Source: Alphaproteobacteria bacterium
GTDB taxonomy: Bacteria > Pseudomonadota > Alphaproteobacteria > Rhizobiales > Hyphomicrobiaceae
Assembly: GCA_019137195.1 (NCBI GenBank)
Contig: JAGVSR010000060.1
Coordinates: 1-35,274 of the forward strand
Length of the DNA: 35,274 nt
Direction: 5' to 3'
Positions within the stretch are counted from its first letter, which is position 1. The number at the start of each line of letters is the position of its first letter. The position numbers and the translations under genes are program-made. Below are positions 25,182 through 33,206 of this stretch, in pieces. The notes beneath the pieces are model-generated. The model made no database searches. It was not told where the DNA came from and was given only the letters and a program-made list of their open reading frames with translations.

Positions 25182-25885
25182 GTCCGGCGCTCCGCGCTCG
25201 AGGGCCGTCCCAACGCGACGACCGCAGCATTGATCGCAATCGCCATCGCAAGAAGGATGATGCCGAGCCCCATCGCCAGCGCGAGATCGCCCTTCGACGT
25301 CTCGAGCGCGATCGCAGTCGTCATCGTGCGCGTTACATGGTTGATGTTGCCGCCGACGATGATCACGGCACCGACCTCGGCGATGGCCCGTCCGAAACCC
25401 GCGAGCAACGCCGTCACGAGGCTCATCCGGCCTTCCCAAAGAAGTGTTGCCCCACGAGCCAGCGGTCCGAGGCCGAAAAGTGTAAGCTGGTCTCCGATCT
25501 CGGCGTCGAGATCCTCGACCGTCTGTCGCGTCAGCGCGGCGACGATGGGCACGACGAGGATCGTCTGCGCGATGATCATGGCCACAGGAGTGTAGAGGAG
25601 CTGAAGCGGCCCCAGTGGGCCCGAGCTCGACAGCATGAGGTAGACGCCTAAACCGACGACGACCGGGGGCAAGCCCATGAGCGAGTTGACGAGCGTGACG
25701 GCGGCACCCCGGCCTGGAAAGCGGGCGACTGCGAGCGTGGCTCCGAGCGGCAACCCGGCCGCCGCCGACAATGCCACGGCCGTCACAGTCACCTGAAGCG
25801 AGAGTAAGACGATCTCGACGAGATCCGGCTCGAGGCCTGCGATGAGGCGGAAGGCCTCGCCGAACGGTCCTGGGGTGGCCGCCAC
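25178..25885 (-). CDS. tupB: Tungstate ABC transporter permease
   Basis: This 235-residue polytopic protein is the translocation subunit of TupABC. It shows the binding-protein-dependent permease motif AEVGAVIIVGGNINHVTRTM and several membrane segments (VTVTAVALSAAAGLPLG, MGLPPVVVGLGVYLML, PVAMIIAQTILVVPIV). It is the first gene of tupB-tupC-tupA and diverges from the aldehyde oxidoreductase operon across a 322-bp region, which links tungsten uptake to its main user. Confidence 0.92.
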   Translation of the reverse strand: MAATPGPFGEAFRLIAGLEPDLVEIVLLSLQVTVTAVALSAAAGLPLGATLAVARFPGRGAAVTLVNSLMGLPPVVVGLGVYLMLSSSGPLGPLQLLYTPVAMIIAQTILVVPIVAALTRQTVEDLDAEIGDQLTLFGLGPLARGATLLWEGRMSLVTALLAGFGRAIAEVGAVIIVGGNINHVTRTMTTAIALETSKGDLALAMGLGIILLAMAIAINAAVVALGRPSSAERRT

Positions 25886-26207
25886 GCGATCCGCTCCACT
25901 TCAATGGCTTCGCAGCAACAGTGCAGGTAGACTTAGAGCTAGTCAACCGCGGGAACAGCTCTGCTGTTCTGCCGATGCACGACGGAAGCAACGACAAACG
26001 AGAACGCAAGTATTGACGGCTCCACGTTCAGCATATCGTCCTATATCCGAGCGGATACAGCTTGTCCGCCCCGGCCGGAGCCCCGGATTTATTTTGGAAC
26101 GAGACAGAAATAGTGCGGTCTTGTACCTTAGTACAGTTGAGAAGGAACGGCGACGCGCCGAACCTGGATCGAGGCGCCGCAGAGCGCTCCAGAGAAGCGG
26201 AGGGACC
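25886..26207. promoter_or_regulatory. Divergent control region tupBCA / aor operon
   Basis: The 322-bp region between tupB and the polyferredoxin gene holds two palindromes: TATCCG-AG-CGGATA at 26044-26057 and TGTAC-CTTA-GTACA at 26122-26135. Neither is a clear ModE box of the E. coli type (CGNTATATA half-sites). A possible -35-like TTGACG lies at about 26013. Coordinated control of uptake and enzyme genes from here is plausible. Confidence 0.5.
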
Positions 26208-26711
26208 ATGCTGAAGGCCTTGGTGATCGATCCCGGCAAATGCACCGGATGCAAGCAGTGCGAGATGGCCTGCAGCTTCGAGAACGAGGGCGTGTTCAAC
26301 GTCTCGAAGTCGCGCATCCGCGTGTTCGACTTCCATACCGAAGCACGCTTCGTCCCCTACACCTGCACCCAGTGCGCCGAGGCCTGGTGCCAGCAGGCTT
26401 GCCCCGTCAACGCCATCACCACCGACCGCGCCTCTGGCGTCAAGATCGTGCATGAGAACCTTTGCGTCGGCTGCAAGGTTTGCACCATTGCCTGCCCGTT
26501 TGGCACCATCAACTACAACGCGGCGACCCACAAAGTCGCCAAATGCGATCTCTGCCAGGGCAACCCGGCCTGCGCCGACGCCTGCCCGACCGGTGCCATT
26601 ACCTTCCAGGACGTCGAGCAGACCGGCTTCGACAAGATGAAGGTATGGGCCACCCAGGCCGCACACGCCGCAACTCATCAGGGCCCGAATACGCCGGCGG
26701 CCAAGGCCTGA
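26208..26711 (+). CDS. aorA: Polyferredoxin subunit of tungsten aldehyde oxidoreductase (AorA-like)
   Basis: The 167-residue protein carries electrons between the tungsten subunit and the flavin subunit. Four cysteine clusters predict four [4Fe-4S] centres: CTGCKQCEMAC at residue 11, CTQCAEAWCQQACP, CVGCKVCTIACP and CDLCQGNPACADACP. No twin-arginine or other signal is present, so it is cytoplasmic. The ATG follows GCGGAGGG. It is the first gene of the operon, 84 bp before aorB. The layout matches the AorABC enzyme of Aromatoleum aromaticum as I recall it. Confidence 0.88.
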   Translation: MLKALVIDPGKCTGCKQCEMACSFENEGVFNVSKSRIRVFDFHTEARFVPYTCTQCAEAWCQQACPVNAITTDRASGVKIVHENLCVGCKVCTIACPFGTINYNAATHKVAKCDLCQGNPACADACPTGAITFQDVEQTGFDKMKVWATQAAHAATHQGPNTPAAKA

Positions 26712-26795
26712 TCCGAACGCGCCGTACGCTCGTCAATCAAGATCCGTGACCGGCCGAGCCGCCGGACCAACGATAAAGCACCAAGGGAGAAACCG

Positions 26796-28643
26796 ATGGG
26801 TTGGGCACGCAAGATCCTGCGGGTGAACCTCTCGAACGGCACGGTGAAGTCCGAGCCGCTCAACATGGACTGGGCGCAGAAGTATCTTGGCCAGCGCGGC
26901 CTCGCCACGAAGTACTTGGTAGAGGAGATCGATCCCAAGACCGATCCGCTCGGGCCCGGCAACAAGCTGATCTTCGCCACCGGACCGCTGACCGGCACCG
27001 CGGCCTCGACCGGCGGTCGCTACTCGGTGATCACCAAGGGCGCACTGACGAACGCCATCGCCTGCTCGAATTCCGGCGGCTACTTCGGCGCCGAGCTGAA
27101 GTTCGCCGGCTGGGACATGATCATCTTCGAGGGCAAGGCGCCGAAGCCCGTCTACATCACGGTGGTCGACGACACGTGTACCATCCACGACGCCGCCGAG
27201 ATCTGGGGCACCAGCGTCTGGCACACGGACGAGTGGATTAAGAAGAAGCACCAGGATCCCATGATGCACATCTCCGCGATCGGCGTCGCGGGCGAGAAAC
27301 AGGTCCTCTACTCCTGCATCGTCAACGACCTTCATCGTGCCGCCGGCCGCTCCGGCGTCGGCGCCGTCATGGGCTCTAAGAACATCAAGGCCGTCGCAGT
27401 GCGCGGCACCGGCGGCGTCAAGGTCAAGGACGGCCACGAGTTCCTGAAGGCGACAGCCGCCGGCAAGAAGGTTCTACAGGAGAACGCCGTCACAGGCGCC
27501 GGCCTGCCGTCGTTCGGCACCCAGGTGCTCATGAACGTCATTAACGAGGCCGGCGCCATGCCGACTCGCAACCACCGCCAAGTGCAGTTCGAGGGCGCGC
27601 ACGCCATCTCGGCCGAAGCCATGGCGACGCCGCGCAAGACCGACGGCAAGCCGAACCTTCTGACCAACCAGGCCTGCTTTGGCTGCACCATCGCGTGTGG
27701 ACGCATCTCGAAGATCGATGAGAAGCACTTCACCATCCAGAATAAGCCGCAATACTGGCACGCCTCGGGCGGGCTCGAGTACGAGGCGGCCTGGGCGCTC
27801 GGCTCGAACACGGGCGTAGACGACCTCGACGCGCTAACGTTCGTCAACTTCGTCTGCAATGAGCAGGGCATCGATCCGATCTCGTTCGGCGCCACGGTCT
27901 CGGCCGCGATGGAGCTCTACGACCTTGGCCTTCTCACCAAGGAGCAGACGGGCGGCATCGAGCTCAAGTTCGGCTCTACGGAAGCGCTCGTCAAATGCGC
28001 CGAGCTCACCGGCAAAGCCGAGGGTTTCGGCAAGGAGCTCGGTCTCGGCTCGCTCCGGCTCTGCACCAAATATGGCCGACCGGACCTGTCGATGTCGGTC
28101 AAGGGCCAGGAGTTCCCGGCCTACGACAGCCGCGGCATCCAGGGCATGGGACTGACCTATGCTACGTCGAACCGCGGCGCCTGCCACCTGCGCTCCTACA
28201 CTGTCTCGTCCGAGATCCTCGGCGTTCCGGTGAAGACGGACCCCTTGACGACAGAGGGCAAGCCGGCGCTCGTCAAGGCATTCCAGGACGCGACCGCCGC
28301 CGTCGACTCGACCGGTCTCTGCGTGTTCACGACCTTCGCCTGGACCCTGAACGATATCGCGCCACAGGTCGACGCCGCCTGCGAGGGCGGATGGTCGCCG
28401 GAGCGCATGCTCGAGACCGGCGAGCGCATCTGGAACATGGAGCGCGTGTTCAACATGCGCGCCGGCTTTACCGCCAAGGACGACAACCTGCCGCCGCGCC
28501 TCGTCAAGGAGCCGGCCCAGACCGGCCCGGCCAAGGGCCTCGTCAACGGTCTCGATAAGATGCTGCCGGAGTACTACCAGCTCCGCGGCTGGACCACCGA
28601 CGGGGTGCCGACCAACGAGACGCTCTCGCGCCTCGCAGTATGA
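26796..28643 (+). CDS. aorB: Aldehyde ferredoxin oxidoreductase, tungsten-pterin catalytic subunit (AorB-like)
   Basis: The enzyme oxidises aldehydes to carboxylic acids, and can act in reverse, at a W-bis-metallopterin centre in the cytoplasm. The 615-residue product has the normal length. The N-terminal pterin-binding domain shows GPLTGTAASTGGRYSVITKG and SNSGGYFGAELKFAGWD. The [4Fe-4S] ligands fit Cys294, Cys297 and Cys301 (CFGCTIAC) plus Cys509 (STGLCVF). The late pterin motif region YDSRGIQGMGLTYATSNRG is also typical. The ATG follows AAGGGAGAAACCG. The neighbouring TupABC supports tungsten rather than molybdenum. The substrate aldehyde cannot be told from sequence. Confidence 0.95.
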   Translation: MGWARKILRVNLSNGTVKSEPLNMDWAQKYLGQRGLATKYLVEEIDPKTDPLGPGNKLIFATGPLTGTAASTGGRYSVITKGALTNAIACSNSGGYFGAELKFAGWDMIIFEGKAPKPVYITVVDDTCTIHDAAEIWGTSVWHTDEWIKKKHQDPMMHISAIGVAGEKQVLYSCIVNDLHRAAGRSGVGAVMGSKNIKAVAVRGTGGVKVKDGHEFLKATAAGKKVLQENAVTGAGLPSFGTQVLMNVINEAGAMPTRNHRQVQFEGAHAISAEAMATPRKTDGKPNLLTNQACFGCTIACGRISKIDEKHFTIQNKPQYWHASGGLEYEAAWALGSNTGVDDLDALTFVNFVCNEQGIDPISFGATVSAAMELYDLGLLTKEQTGGIELKFGSTEALVKCAELTGKAEGFGKELGLGSLRLCTKYGRPDLSMSVKGQEFPAYDSRGIQGMGLTYATSNRGACHLRSYTVSSEILGVPVKTDPLTTEGKPALVKAFQDATAAVDSTGLCVFTTFAWTLNDIAPQVDAACEGGWSPERMLETGERIWNMERVFNMRAGFTAKDDNLPPRLVKEPAQTGPAKGLVNGLDKMLPEYYQLRGWTTDGVPTNETLSRLAV

Positions 28644-28783
28644 CGTGATCGCAGTCCGGTCGTGATCGGCACGGCCGGAAGACCAGGGTGAGGGACCGCG
28701 ACGTTGCTCCTGGCGTTGGCCGGCCCTTCACCCTGAGCTGCCTGCCGGCATGGGCGGCGGCGGATCGAGACGAGGGCGAACCA

Positions 28784-30094
28784 ATGAACTACGTGATCCT
28801 TGGCGCCGGGCCTGCCGGCGTGACTGCCGCGGAAACGATCCGCCAGGTCGACAAGACCGGCTCGATCACCCTCGTCTCCGGTGACGGCGAGCCCCCCTAC
28901 TCGCGCATGGCGCTGCCGTACTTCCTTCATGGCGACATCAAGGAGCAGGGCACGTACCTGCGCCAGCAGCCAAACCACTACGATAGCCTCGGCATCACCG
29001 TGACACTCGCGCGCGCAGGCGGCGTCGATAGCAGCAATCGCGTGCTTCATCTTTCGAACGGTGAGGCACTTGCCTACGACAAGCTTCTCATCGCCACCGG
29101 GGCCTCGCCGGTCGTGCCGCCCATTCCCGGCTCCAACCTCGAAGGCGTTCACACCTGCTGGACGCTCGCCGACGGACGCGAGATCATGAAGCGCGCCGGC
29201 AAGGGTCAGAACGTGGTTCTCGTAGGCGCAGGCTTCATCGGCTCGATCGTGCTCGAGGCGCTGCACCTCATGGGCTCGAACCTGACCGTGGTCGAGGTAG
29301 CGCCGCGCATGGTCGCGCGCATGCTCGACGAGACGGCAGGCGGAATGCTGGGTCGCTGGTGTACGGCGAAGGGCGTCAAGGTTCTGACGAGCACCAAGGT
29401 CGAGCGCATCACGGGCGGCTCGGGCATCCGCGGCAACGAGCTCGCCGTGGGACTCTCGAATGGCGACACTCTCCAGGCTAAGCTCGTCGTCCTGGCAGCG
29501 GGCGTACGCTCGAACACAGGCTTCCTGGTCGGGTCCGGCGTCGCGGTCCGCACCGGCATCGTCGTCAACGAGTATCTCGAGACCACGGTGCCTCACATCT
29601 ATGCCGCCGGAGACTGCTGCGAGGGCGTGGACCTTTCGACCGGCAAGCCGGACATGCTCGCCATTCAGCCGGTCGCCGTCGAGCACGGCCGCATTGCTGG
29701 GCTCAACATGGCCGGCGTCAGAACCCGCCACCGCGGCTCGCTCAACATGAACGTGCTCGAGACCATGGGCCTCATCTCGTCCTCGTTCGGGCTCTGGCAG
29801 GGCGTGCCGGGCGGCGATACGGCACGCCTGGTCGACGAGGCCGGCTACAAATACCTGAAGCTCAACTTCGAGGGCGATCAGCTGGTCGGAGCCCAGTGCG
29901 TCGGCTTAACTGAGCACGTTGGCATGCTGCGCGGCCTCATTCAGACGGGCGTACATCTCGGCGAATGGAAGCAGAGGCTCATGGAAAACCCCGAGCGCCT
30001 GCGCGAGGCTTACATTGCGACCGCGCTCAATTCGGCGCACGCGGGGCCTGTTGGACCGCACGTCAAGACCCCGGTCGCGAAGGAAGCCGCGTGA
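28784..30094 (+). CDS. aorC: FAD/NAD(P)-binding oxidoreductase subunit (AorC-like)
   Basis: The 436-residue flavoprotein has two Rossmann motifs: FAD at the N terminus (ILGAGPAGVTAAETI) and NAD(P) in the middle (VVLVGAGFIGSIVLEAL). The family motif for FAD binding near the end of the reductase core is IYAAGDCCEG. It resembles rubredoxin/nitrite-reductase-type pyridine nucleotide reductases. In the operon context it would pass electrons from the AorA clusters to NAD+, making the aldehyde oxidoreductase NAD-dependent. The ATG at 28784 follows GAGGGCGAACC. Confidence 0.9.
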   Translation: MNYVILGAGPAGVTAAETIRQVDKTGSITLVSGDGEPPYSRMALPYFLHGDIKEQGTYLRQQPNHYDSLGITVTLARAGGVDSSNRVLHLSNGEALAYDKLLIATGASPVVPPIPGSNLEGVHTCWTLADGREIMKRAGKGQNVVLVGAGFIGSIVLEALHLMGSNLTVVEVAPRMVARMLDETAGGMLGRWCTAKGVKVLTSTKVERITGGSGIRGNELAVGLSNGDTLQAKLVVLAAGVRSNTGFLVGSGVAVRTGIVVNEYLETTVPHIYAAGDCCEGVDLSTGKPDMLAIQPVAVEHGRIAGLNMAGVRTRHRGSLNMNVLETMGLISSSFGLWQGVPGGDTARLVDEAGYKYLKLNFEGDQLVGAQCVGLTEHVGMLRGLIQTGVHLGEWKQRLMENPERLREAYIATALNSAHAGPVGPHVKTPVAKEAA

Positions 30095-30159
30095 CCCGGG
30101 GATAGCTTTGTATTCACCTGGGTTATGACAAGCGGCTCGAGACGCACTATCTTCTGGCG

Positions 30160-30411
30160 ATGCAAGTCACGCTCAAGCTCTATGCCTCGCTCGGCACGTT
30201 TCTGCCGCCCGGCGCCGAACGCAACCAAGTACCGGTCGAGGTGGCCGAGGGTACGACCGTGCGCGAGCTCCTGGACAGCCACAACGTCCCACCCGAGGCC
30301 TGCCATCTCGTGCTGGTCAACGGAGTGTTTCAAGCACCCGCGGTCCGCAGCGGCGTCAAGCTCAAACCCGGCGACGCCGTTGCCGTCTGGCCACCGGTGG
30401 CAGGCGGATGA
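30160..30411 (+). CDS. aorD: MoaD/ThiS-like small sulfur-carrier protein (AorD-like)
   Basis: This 83-residue beta-grasp protein ends in the di-glycine tail PPVAGG needed for thiocarboxylate formation. The fold is suggested by MQVTLKLYASLGTFLPPG, VAEGTTVRELLD and LVLVNGVF. MoaD proteins donate sulfur during molybdopterin synthesis. A dedicated copy in a tungsten-enzyme operon may supply the dithiolene for the W-cofactor. The ATG has no strong Shine-Dalgarno sequence. The stop overlaps the next gene as ATGA. Confidence 0.85.
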   Translation: MQVTLKLYASLGTFLPPGAERNQVPVEVAEGTTVRELLDSHNVPPEACHLVLVNGVFQAPAVRSGVKLKPGDAVAVWPPVAGG

Positions 30412-30716
30412 CAGGCGCTGCTCCGGCCAGCGGCAACGCCATCGAGAAGATCATGTCGATCTCCATGGCCGAGTACGCCGCAAGCCTCGACAAGGCGATC
30501 GGGCTCACGCAAGGGGAGCAAATCACGTGCGTTGCCCGCGCCGTTGGCTCGGGGCGCGTGACGATCACCTTCGAGACGCTGACGCCGGTCCGGCTCGGCG
30601 GTCTGCTTGAATTGCCCCGTGCTCGTGTCACCTTGACCTTTGCCGGCCTGTCCGAGCGCGAGCGGAACGCGTTTCTCGACCGGTTCGACCTCGCATTCCA
30701 GCGTGGCGGCGGCTAG
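30408..30716 (+). CDS. Small conserved-looking protein of unknown function in the aor operon
   Basis: The product has 102 residues. The N-terminal part (SISMAEYAASLDKAIG) looks helical. It is followed by a beta-strand-rich part (RVTITFETLTPVRLGG, ARVTLTFAGLSERERNAFL) and a Gly-rich tail ending in GGG. It shows no cysteine motif and no signal peptide. The ATGA overlap with the MoaD-like gene means tight translational coupling, so it probably helps assemble or stabilise the tungsten enzyme or its cofactor. I do not recognise the family by name, though its place matches that of an accessory gene in other aor operons. Confidence 0.75.
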   Translation: MTGAAPASGNAIEKIMSISMAEYAASLDKAIGLTQGEQITCVARAVGSGRVTITFETLTPVRLGGLLELPRARVTLTFAGLSERERNAFLDRFDLAFQRGGG

Positions 30717-30788
30717 ACCCTGGCCACCCTGACGGCCGCGGAGGATTGTGCTAGCCTGCGGGCAACGAAACAGGCGGGACAGCCACCG

Positions 30789-31265
30789 ATGACCGAGCTT
30801 CCGATCGAAGCCATGCCGAAGCGCCGTCGGCTTGCAAAGCCGGCAAACTCCAGTCGAGAGAGCGGTGGCGGACGAAAAGTATCGCGTGATGCCTCGTCGA
30901 AGCTGAAGATCCAGATCGATTTTCCGGGAGGGGCCCGGCTCGGCCCCGGCAAGGTTGCGCTGCTGGAGGCCATCGATGCCGAGGGCTCGCTCAGCCGGGC
31001 AGCGCAGAAGATCGACATGTCGTACCGCCGCGCCTGGCTGTTCATGCAGCAGATCAATCAGGCCTTCGACGAGGTCGCCGTGGCAACGCCCGAGGGCGGG
31101 CATGGCGGTGGGCCGGCGAAGCTAACGGCGTTCGGCCGGGAGCTCATCAGGCATTATCGAAACATCGAGGAGCAGGCAGCACGCTCGAGTGCCGAGATTC
31201 TGAACTGGCTCGACCGCCATAAGTCGTCACGATCCGGCGGCAGTCGCAGCGAGGAAGGTCAGTAG
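30789..31265 (+). CDS. ModE-type winged-helix regulator without oxyanion-binding domain
   Basis: The 158-residue product has a basic N-terminal tail of about 45 residues. It is followed by the ModE N-terminal LysR-like helix-turn-helix: GPGKVALLEAIDAEGSLSRA, then AQKIDMSYRRAWLFMQQINQ. Full-length ModE has two molbindin domains that sense molybdate or tungstate; none is present here. Single-domain ModE-like regulators exist, but how this one senses metal or cofactor is not visible. It lies 72 bp behind the aor accessory genes and probably controls the island. The ATG is preceded by GGCGGGAC. Confidence 0.85.
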   Translation: MTELPIEAMPKRRRLAKPANSSRESGGGRKVSRDASSKLKIQIDFPGGARLGPGKVALLEAIDAEGSLSRAAQKIDMSYRRAWLFMQQINQAFDEVAVATPEGGHGGGPAKLTAFGRELIRHYRNIEEQAARSSAEILNWLDRHKSSRSGGSRSEEGQ

Positions 31266-31509
31266 GCCGGCCCGATCATGCATCTGAACACGGCCGCAAC
31301 GGAGGTGGATTTGTCGGTGCGCCAGGAGAGACGCGCAGGTCGATGGCAACCCATCGATCAATCGCGGTGCAGATACTGCGAGCGGCCGGCATCGATCCTT
31401 AGGGCCGGGCAGCTCGGACCTCGGCAGCGCGGTGCTTCTCGCCGTTCATCGCTGCGGGTAGGCTCGTGCGATTGCAGCCGTACGCATAAATTGGGCTAGG
31501 ACGCCTCAC

Positions 31510-32061
31510 ATGAAGGAGAATGCCACGTTCAGATTGGCTGCCGTTCTCTATGACCCGAGCCAGGGCGGAGACGTGGACGACCTCCTCCTGTCGCTGGTGA
31601 AAGCCCTACGCAAACGAAACGTGCGCGTAGCGGGCGCGGTGCAGCTCAATGGGCCTGCAGAGAGCGGTCCGTGTTCCGAGATGGTCCTCGAGGATCTTGC
31701 CAGCGGGCGGCGTGTACGGATATCGCAGAACCGCGGGCCACTTGCCCGAGGGTGCAGGCTCGACAACAGCGCCCTCGAAGAGGTCGCGGGGCTGACCCGG
31801 GCGTCGGTGGGCGAGGGCGTCGACTGCGTGATCATCAACAAGTTCTCCAAGACCGAGGCAGATGGCGGCGGCCTGAGGCAGGCGATCGAGGCCGCTGTCC
31901 TGGCCGACATACCTGTCGTCGTCGGACTCAACTCGACGCAACGCTCGGCCTGGGAGACGTTCTCGGGTGGCGCGACCGCATGGCTGCCGCGCGATGAAGC
32001 CGTGATCCTCGGCTGGCTCGAGGATACGATGCGTCACGCCGCGCGATCCGCCGCGTCGTGA
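31510..32061 (+). CDS. DUF2478 family protein
   Basis: The 183-residue product resembles the DUF2478 family, P-loop-NTPase-fold proteins often found beside molybdenum or tungsten genes. Visible features are the first strand AAVLYDPSQGGDVDDLLLSL, then VDCVIINKFSKTEADGGGLR and VVVGLNSTQRSAWETFSGG. No standard Walker A motif is present. The ATG follows TAGGACG. A 244-bp gap separates it from the modE-like gene, so it may have its own promoter. Its role in metal handling is inferred from the neighbours. Confidence 0.75.
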   Translation: MKENATFRLAAVLYDPSQGGDVDDLLLSLVKALRKRNVRVAGAVQLNGPAESGPCSEMVLEDLASGRRVRISQNRGPLARGCRLDNSALEEVAGLTRASVGEGVDCVIINKFSKTEADGGGLRQAIEAAVLADIPVVVGLNSTQRSAWETFSGGATAWLPRDEAVILGWLEDTMRHAARSAAS

Positions 32062-32232
32062 TACCGTCGTTTGCAGCGGCGGGGTCTTGCGTTGACGGCG
32101 CTCTGGGGCGGTTCTGGCCGGGCAGCTGGTCACAAGAGCAATGCCGGCGCCATCGGCAGAACCGAGCTCTGAGACAATGGCAGGCCGGTGCTGCGAACAG
32201 GCTCGCGACCGCCCCCGTCTCCACAGTGCATG

Positions 32233-33102
32233 TCACTCGTCCAGCCCCTCCGACGCGTTGTTGCGCGCGGCCGGCCACCAGAGCTGGGCGTCGCTCCCTG
32301 CAGAGCGGAAAGCGGCGATCCTCGCCTGAACCTCGGGCGTCAACAGATACGTCTGCAATGCCTCGGCTCCCTCGACGTTGACTCCCGGAACCTTGTCGGG
32401 CCTGACGACGACTGCAGCCATGACACGGTGCAGCAGGGGGTCGGCCGAGACCATGATCTCCATTTGCGACCCGGTATGCTTCGCCTTGTAGCGCAAGAAC
32501 GGTAGCGCACCCCAGACCACGTAAGCGCCAGCCTGCTCCGCGTACCCTATGGCTTGGCCCTTGGCGACACCCGGCCTATCGTACCATCCCGTCTTGTCGG
32601 GCTTTCCAGCCGCATCCCAGAGGATGTTGGTTACGTAGGTGATGCCCGGCAGCTCGTTCGCCACCCATGGCGCGCGCGCTTTCGCGATCTTGGCAAAGGC
32701 CTCGGTGGCGTTCGTCATGCCCCGGATGCCGGCCGGGTCGGCCTTGGGGCCGGCGATCACGAGCTGGTTCGAGAACACGGTGCGTGGCCAGGCGCCGTAG
32801 CCATCAAGGACAAAGCGCTCGACCTCGGCCTTGCCGTAGTGGGAGATGACAATGTCCGCGCCTCCCGCCCTTGCCTTGTCGTAGACATCGCTGCCGCTAT
32901 AGACGGCCACCTCGTAGCCCGAAGACTTGCGGAACTCCTCGAGCAGGTAGTCGATCAATCCGCTGAAGTGCGGCGTGTTGACGACCGCAAGGCGTATGAC
33001 CTTGCCTTCAGCGCGAGCGGGCGAGGACGTCGTGGCGGCCACGGCAAGGACGGCCCCGGCGGCAAGCACGGCAACGAGACGAAGAATCTTCACGACCACC
33101 AC
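32233..33102 (-). CDS. Second TupA-like periplasmic substrate-binding protein, without permease
   Basis: The product is about 290 residues. The GTG at 33102 was chosen because GGGGGG lies 6-12 bases before it; GTG at 33093 or ATG at 33129 are alternatives. A signal peptide (KILRLVAVLAAGAVLAVA...ARA) precedes the mature EGKVIRLAVV. The body resembles TupA-type binding proteins: VIRLAVVNTPHFSGLIDYLL, GGADIVISHYGKAEVERFVL and VFSNQLVIAGPKADPAGIRG. The TupA STTST motif is replaced, so the ligand may differ from tungstate. No ABC permease or ATPase gene accompanies it. It is divergent from the TiaS-like gene across a short shared promoter. Confidence 0.8.
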   Translation of the reverse strand: MVVVKILRLVAVLAAGAVLAVAATTSSPARAEGKVIRLAVVNTPHFSGLIDYLLEEFRKSSGYEVAVYSGSDVYDKARAGGADIVISHYGKAEVERFVLDGYGAWPRTVFSNQLVIAGPKADPAGIRGMTNATEAFAKIAKARAPWVANELPGITYVTNILWDAAGKPDKTGWYDRPGVAKGQAIGYAEQAGAYVVWGALPFLRYKAKHTGSQMEIMVSADPLLHRVMAAVVVRPDKVPGVNVEGAEALQTYLLTPEVQARIAAFRSAGSDAQLWWPAARNNASEGLDE

Positions 33103-33142
33103 ACAACGCCCCCCACAAACGCAGCCCAATCACACCTTTGAT

Positions 33143-33170
33143 CAGCTGGACATAGCTTCAGCTTGGCATA
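33143..33170. promoter_or_regulatory. Direct repeat in the binding protein / TiaS-like divergent promoter
   Basis: CAGCTGGACATA (33143-33154) and CAGCTTGGCATA (33159-33170) match at 10 of 12 positions with a 16-bp period. The same stretch carries GACATA (33149-33154) and TATGTC (33172-33177) as an inverted pair. It lies in the 104-bp gap between two divergent genes and is a candidate operator. Confidence 0.4.
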
Positions 33171-33206
33171 TTATGTCGGCTCGGCTTAGATTGATATAGC
33201 GGCAGA

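Noticed and set aside
25182-26009. N-terminal extension of tupC across tupB
   Set aside because: The frame is open, but ABC-ATPase homology starts just after the ATG at 25181, which also overlaps the tupB stop in the usual ATGA manner.
25886-26207. ModE box in the tup/aor intergenic region
   Set aside because: I looked for CGNTATATA-type half-sites with proper spacing and found none; only unrelated short palindromes are present.
31278-31499. 73-residue frame between the ModE-like and DUF2478 genes
   Set aside because: It has no recognisable features, is rich in Arg and Ser, and its start lacks a convincing ribosome binding site. The gap is better seen as promoter sequence.
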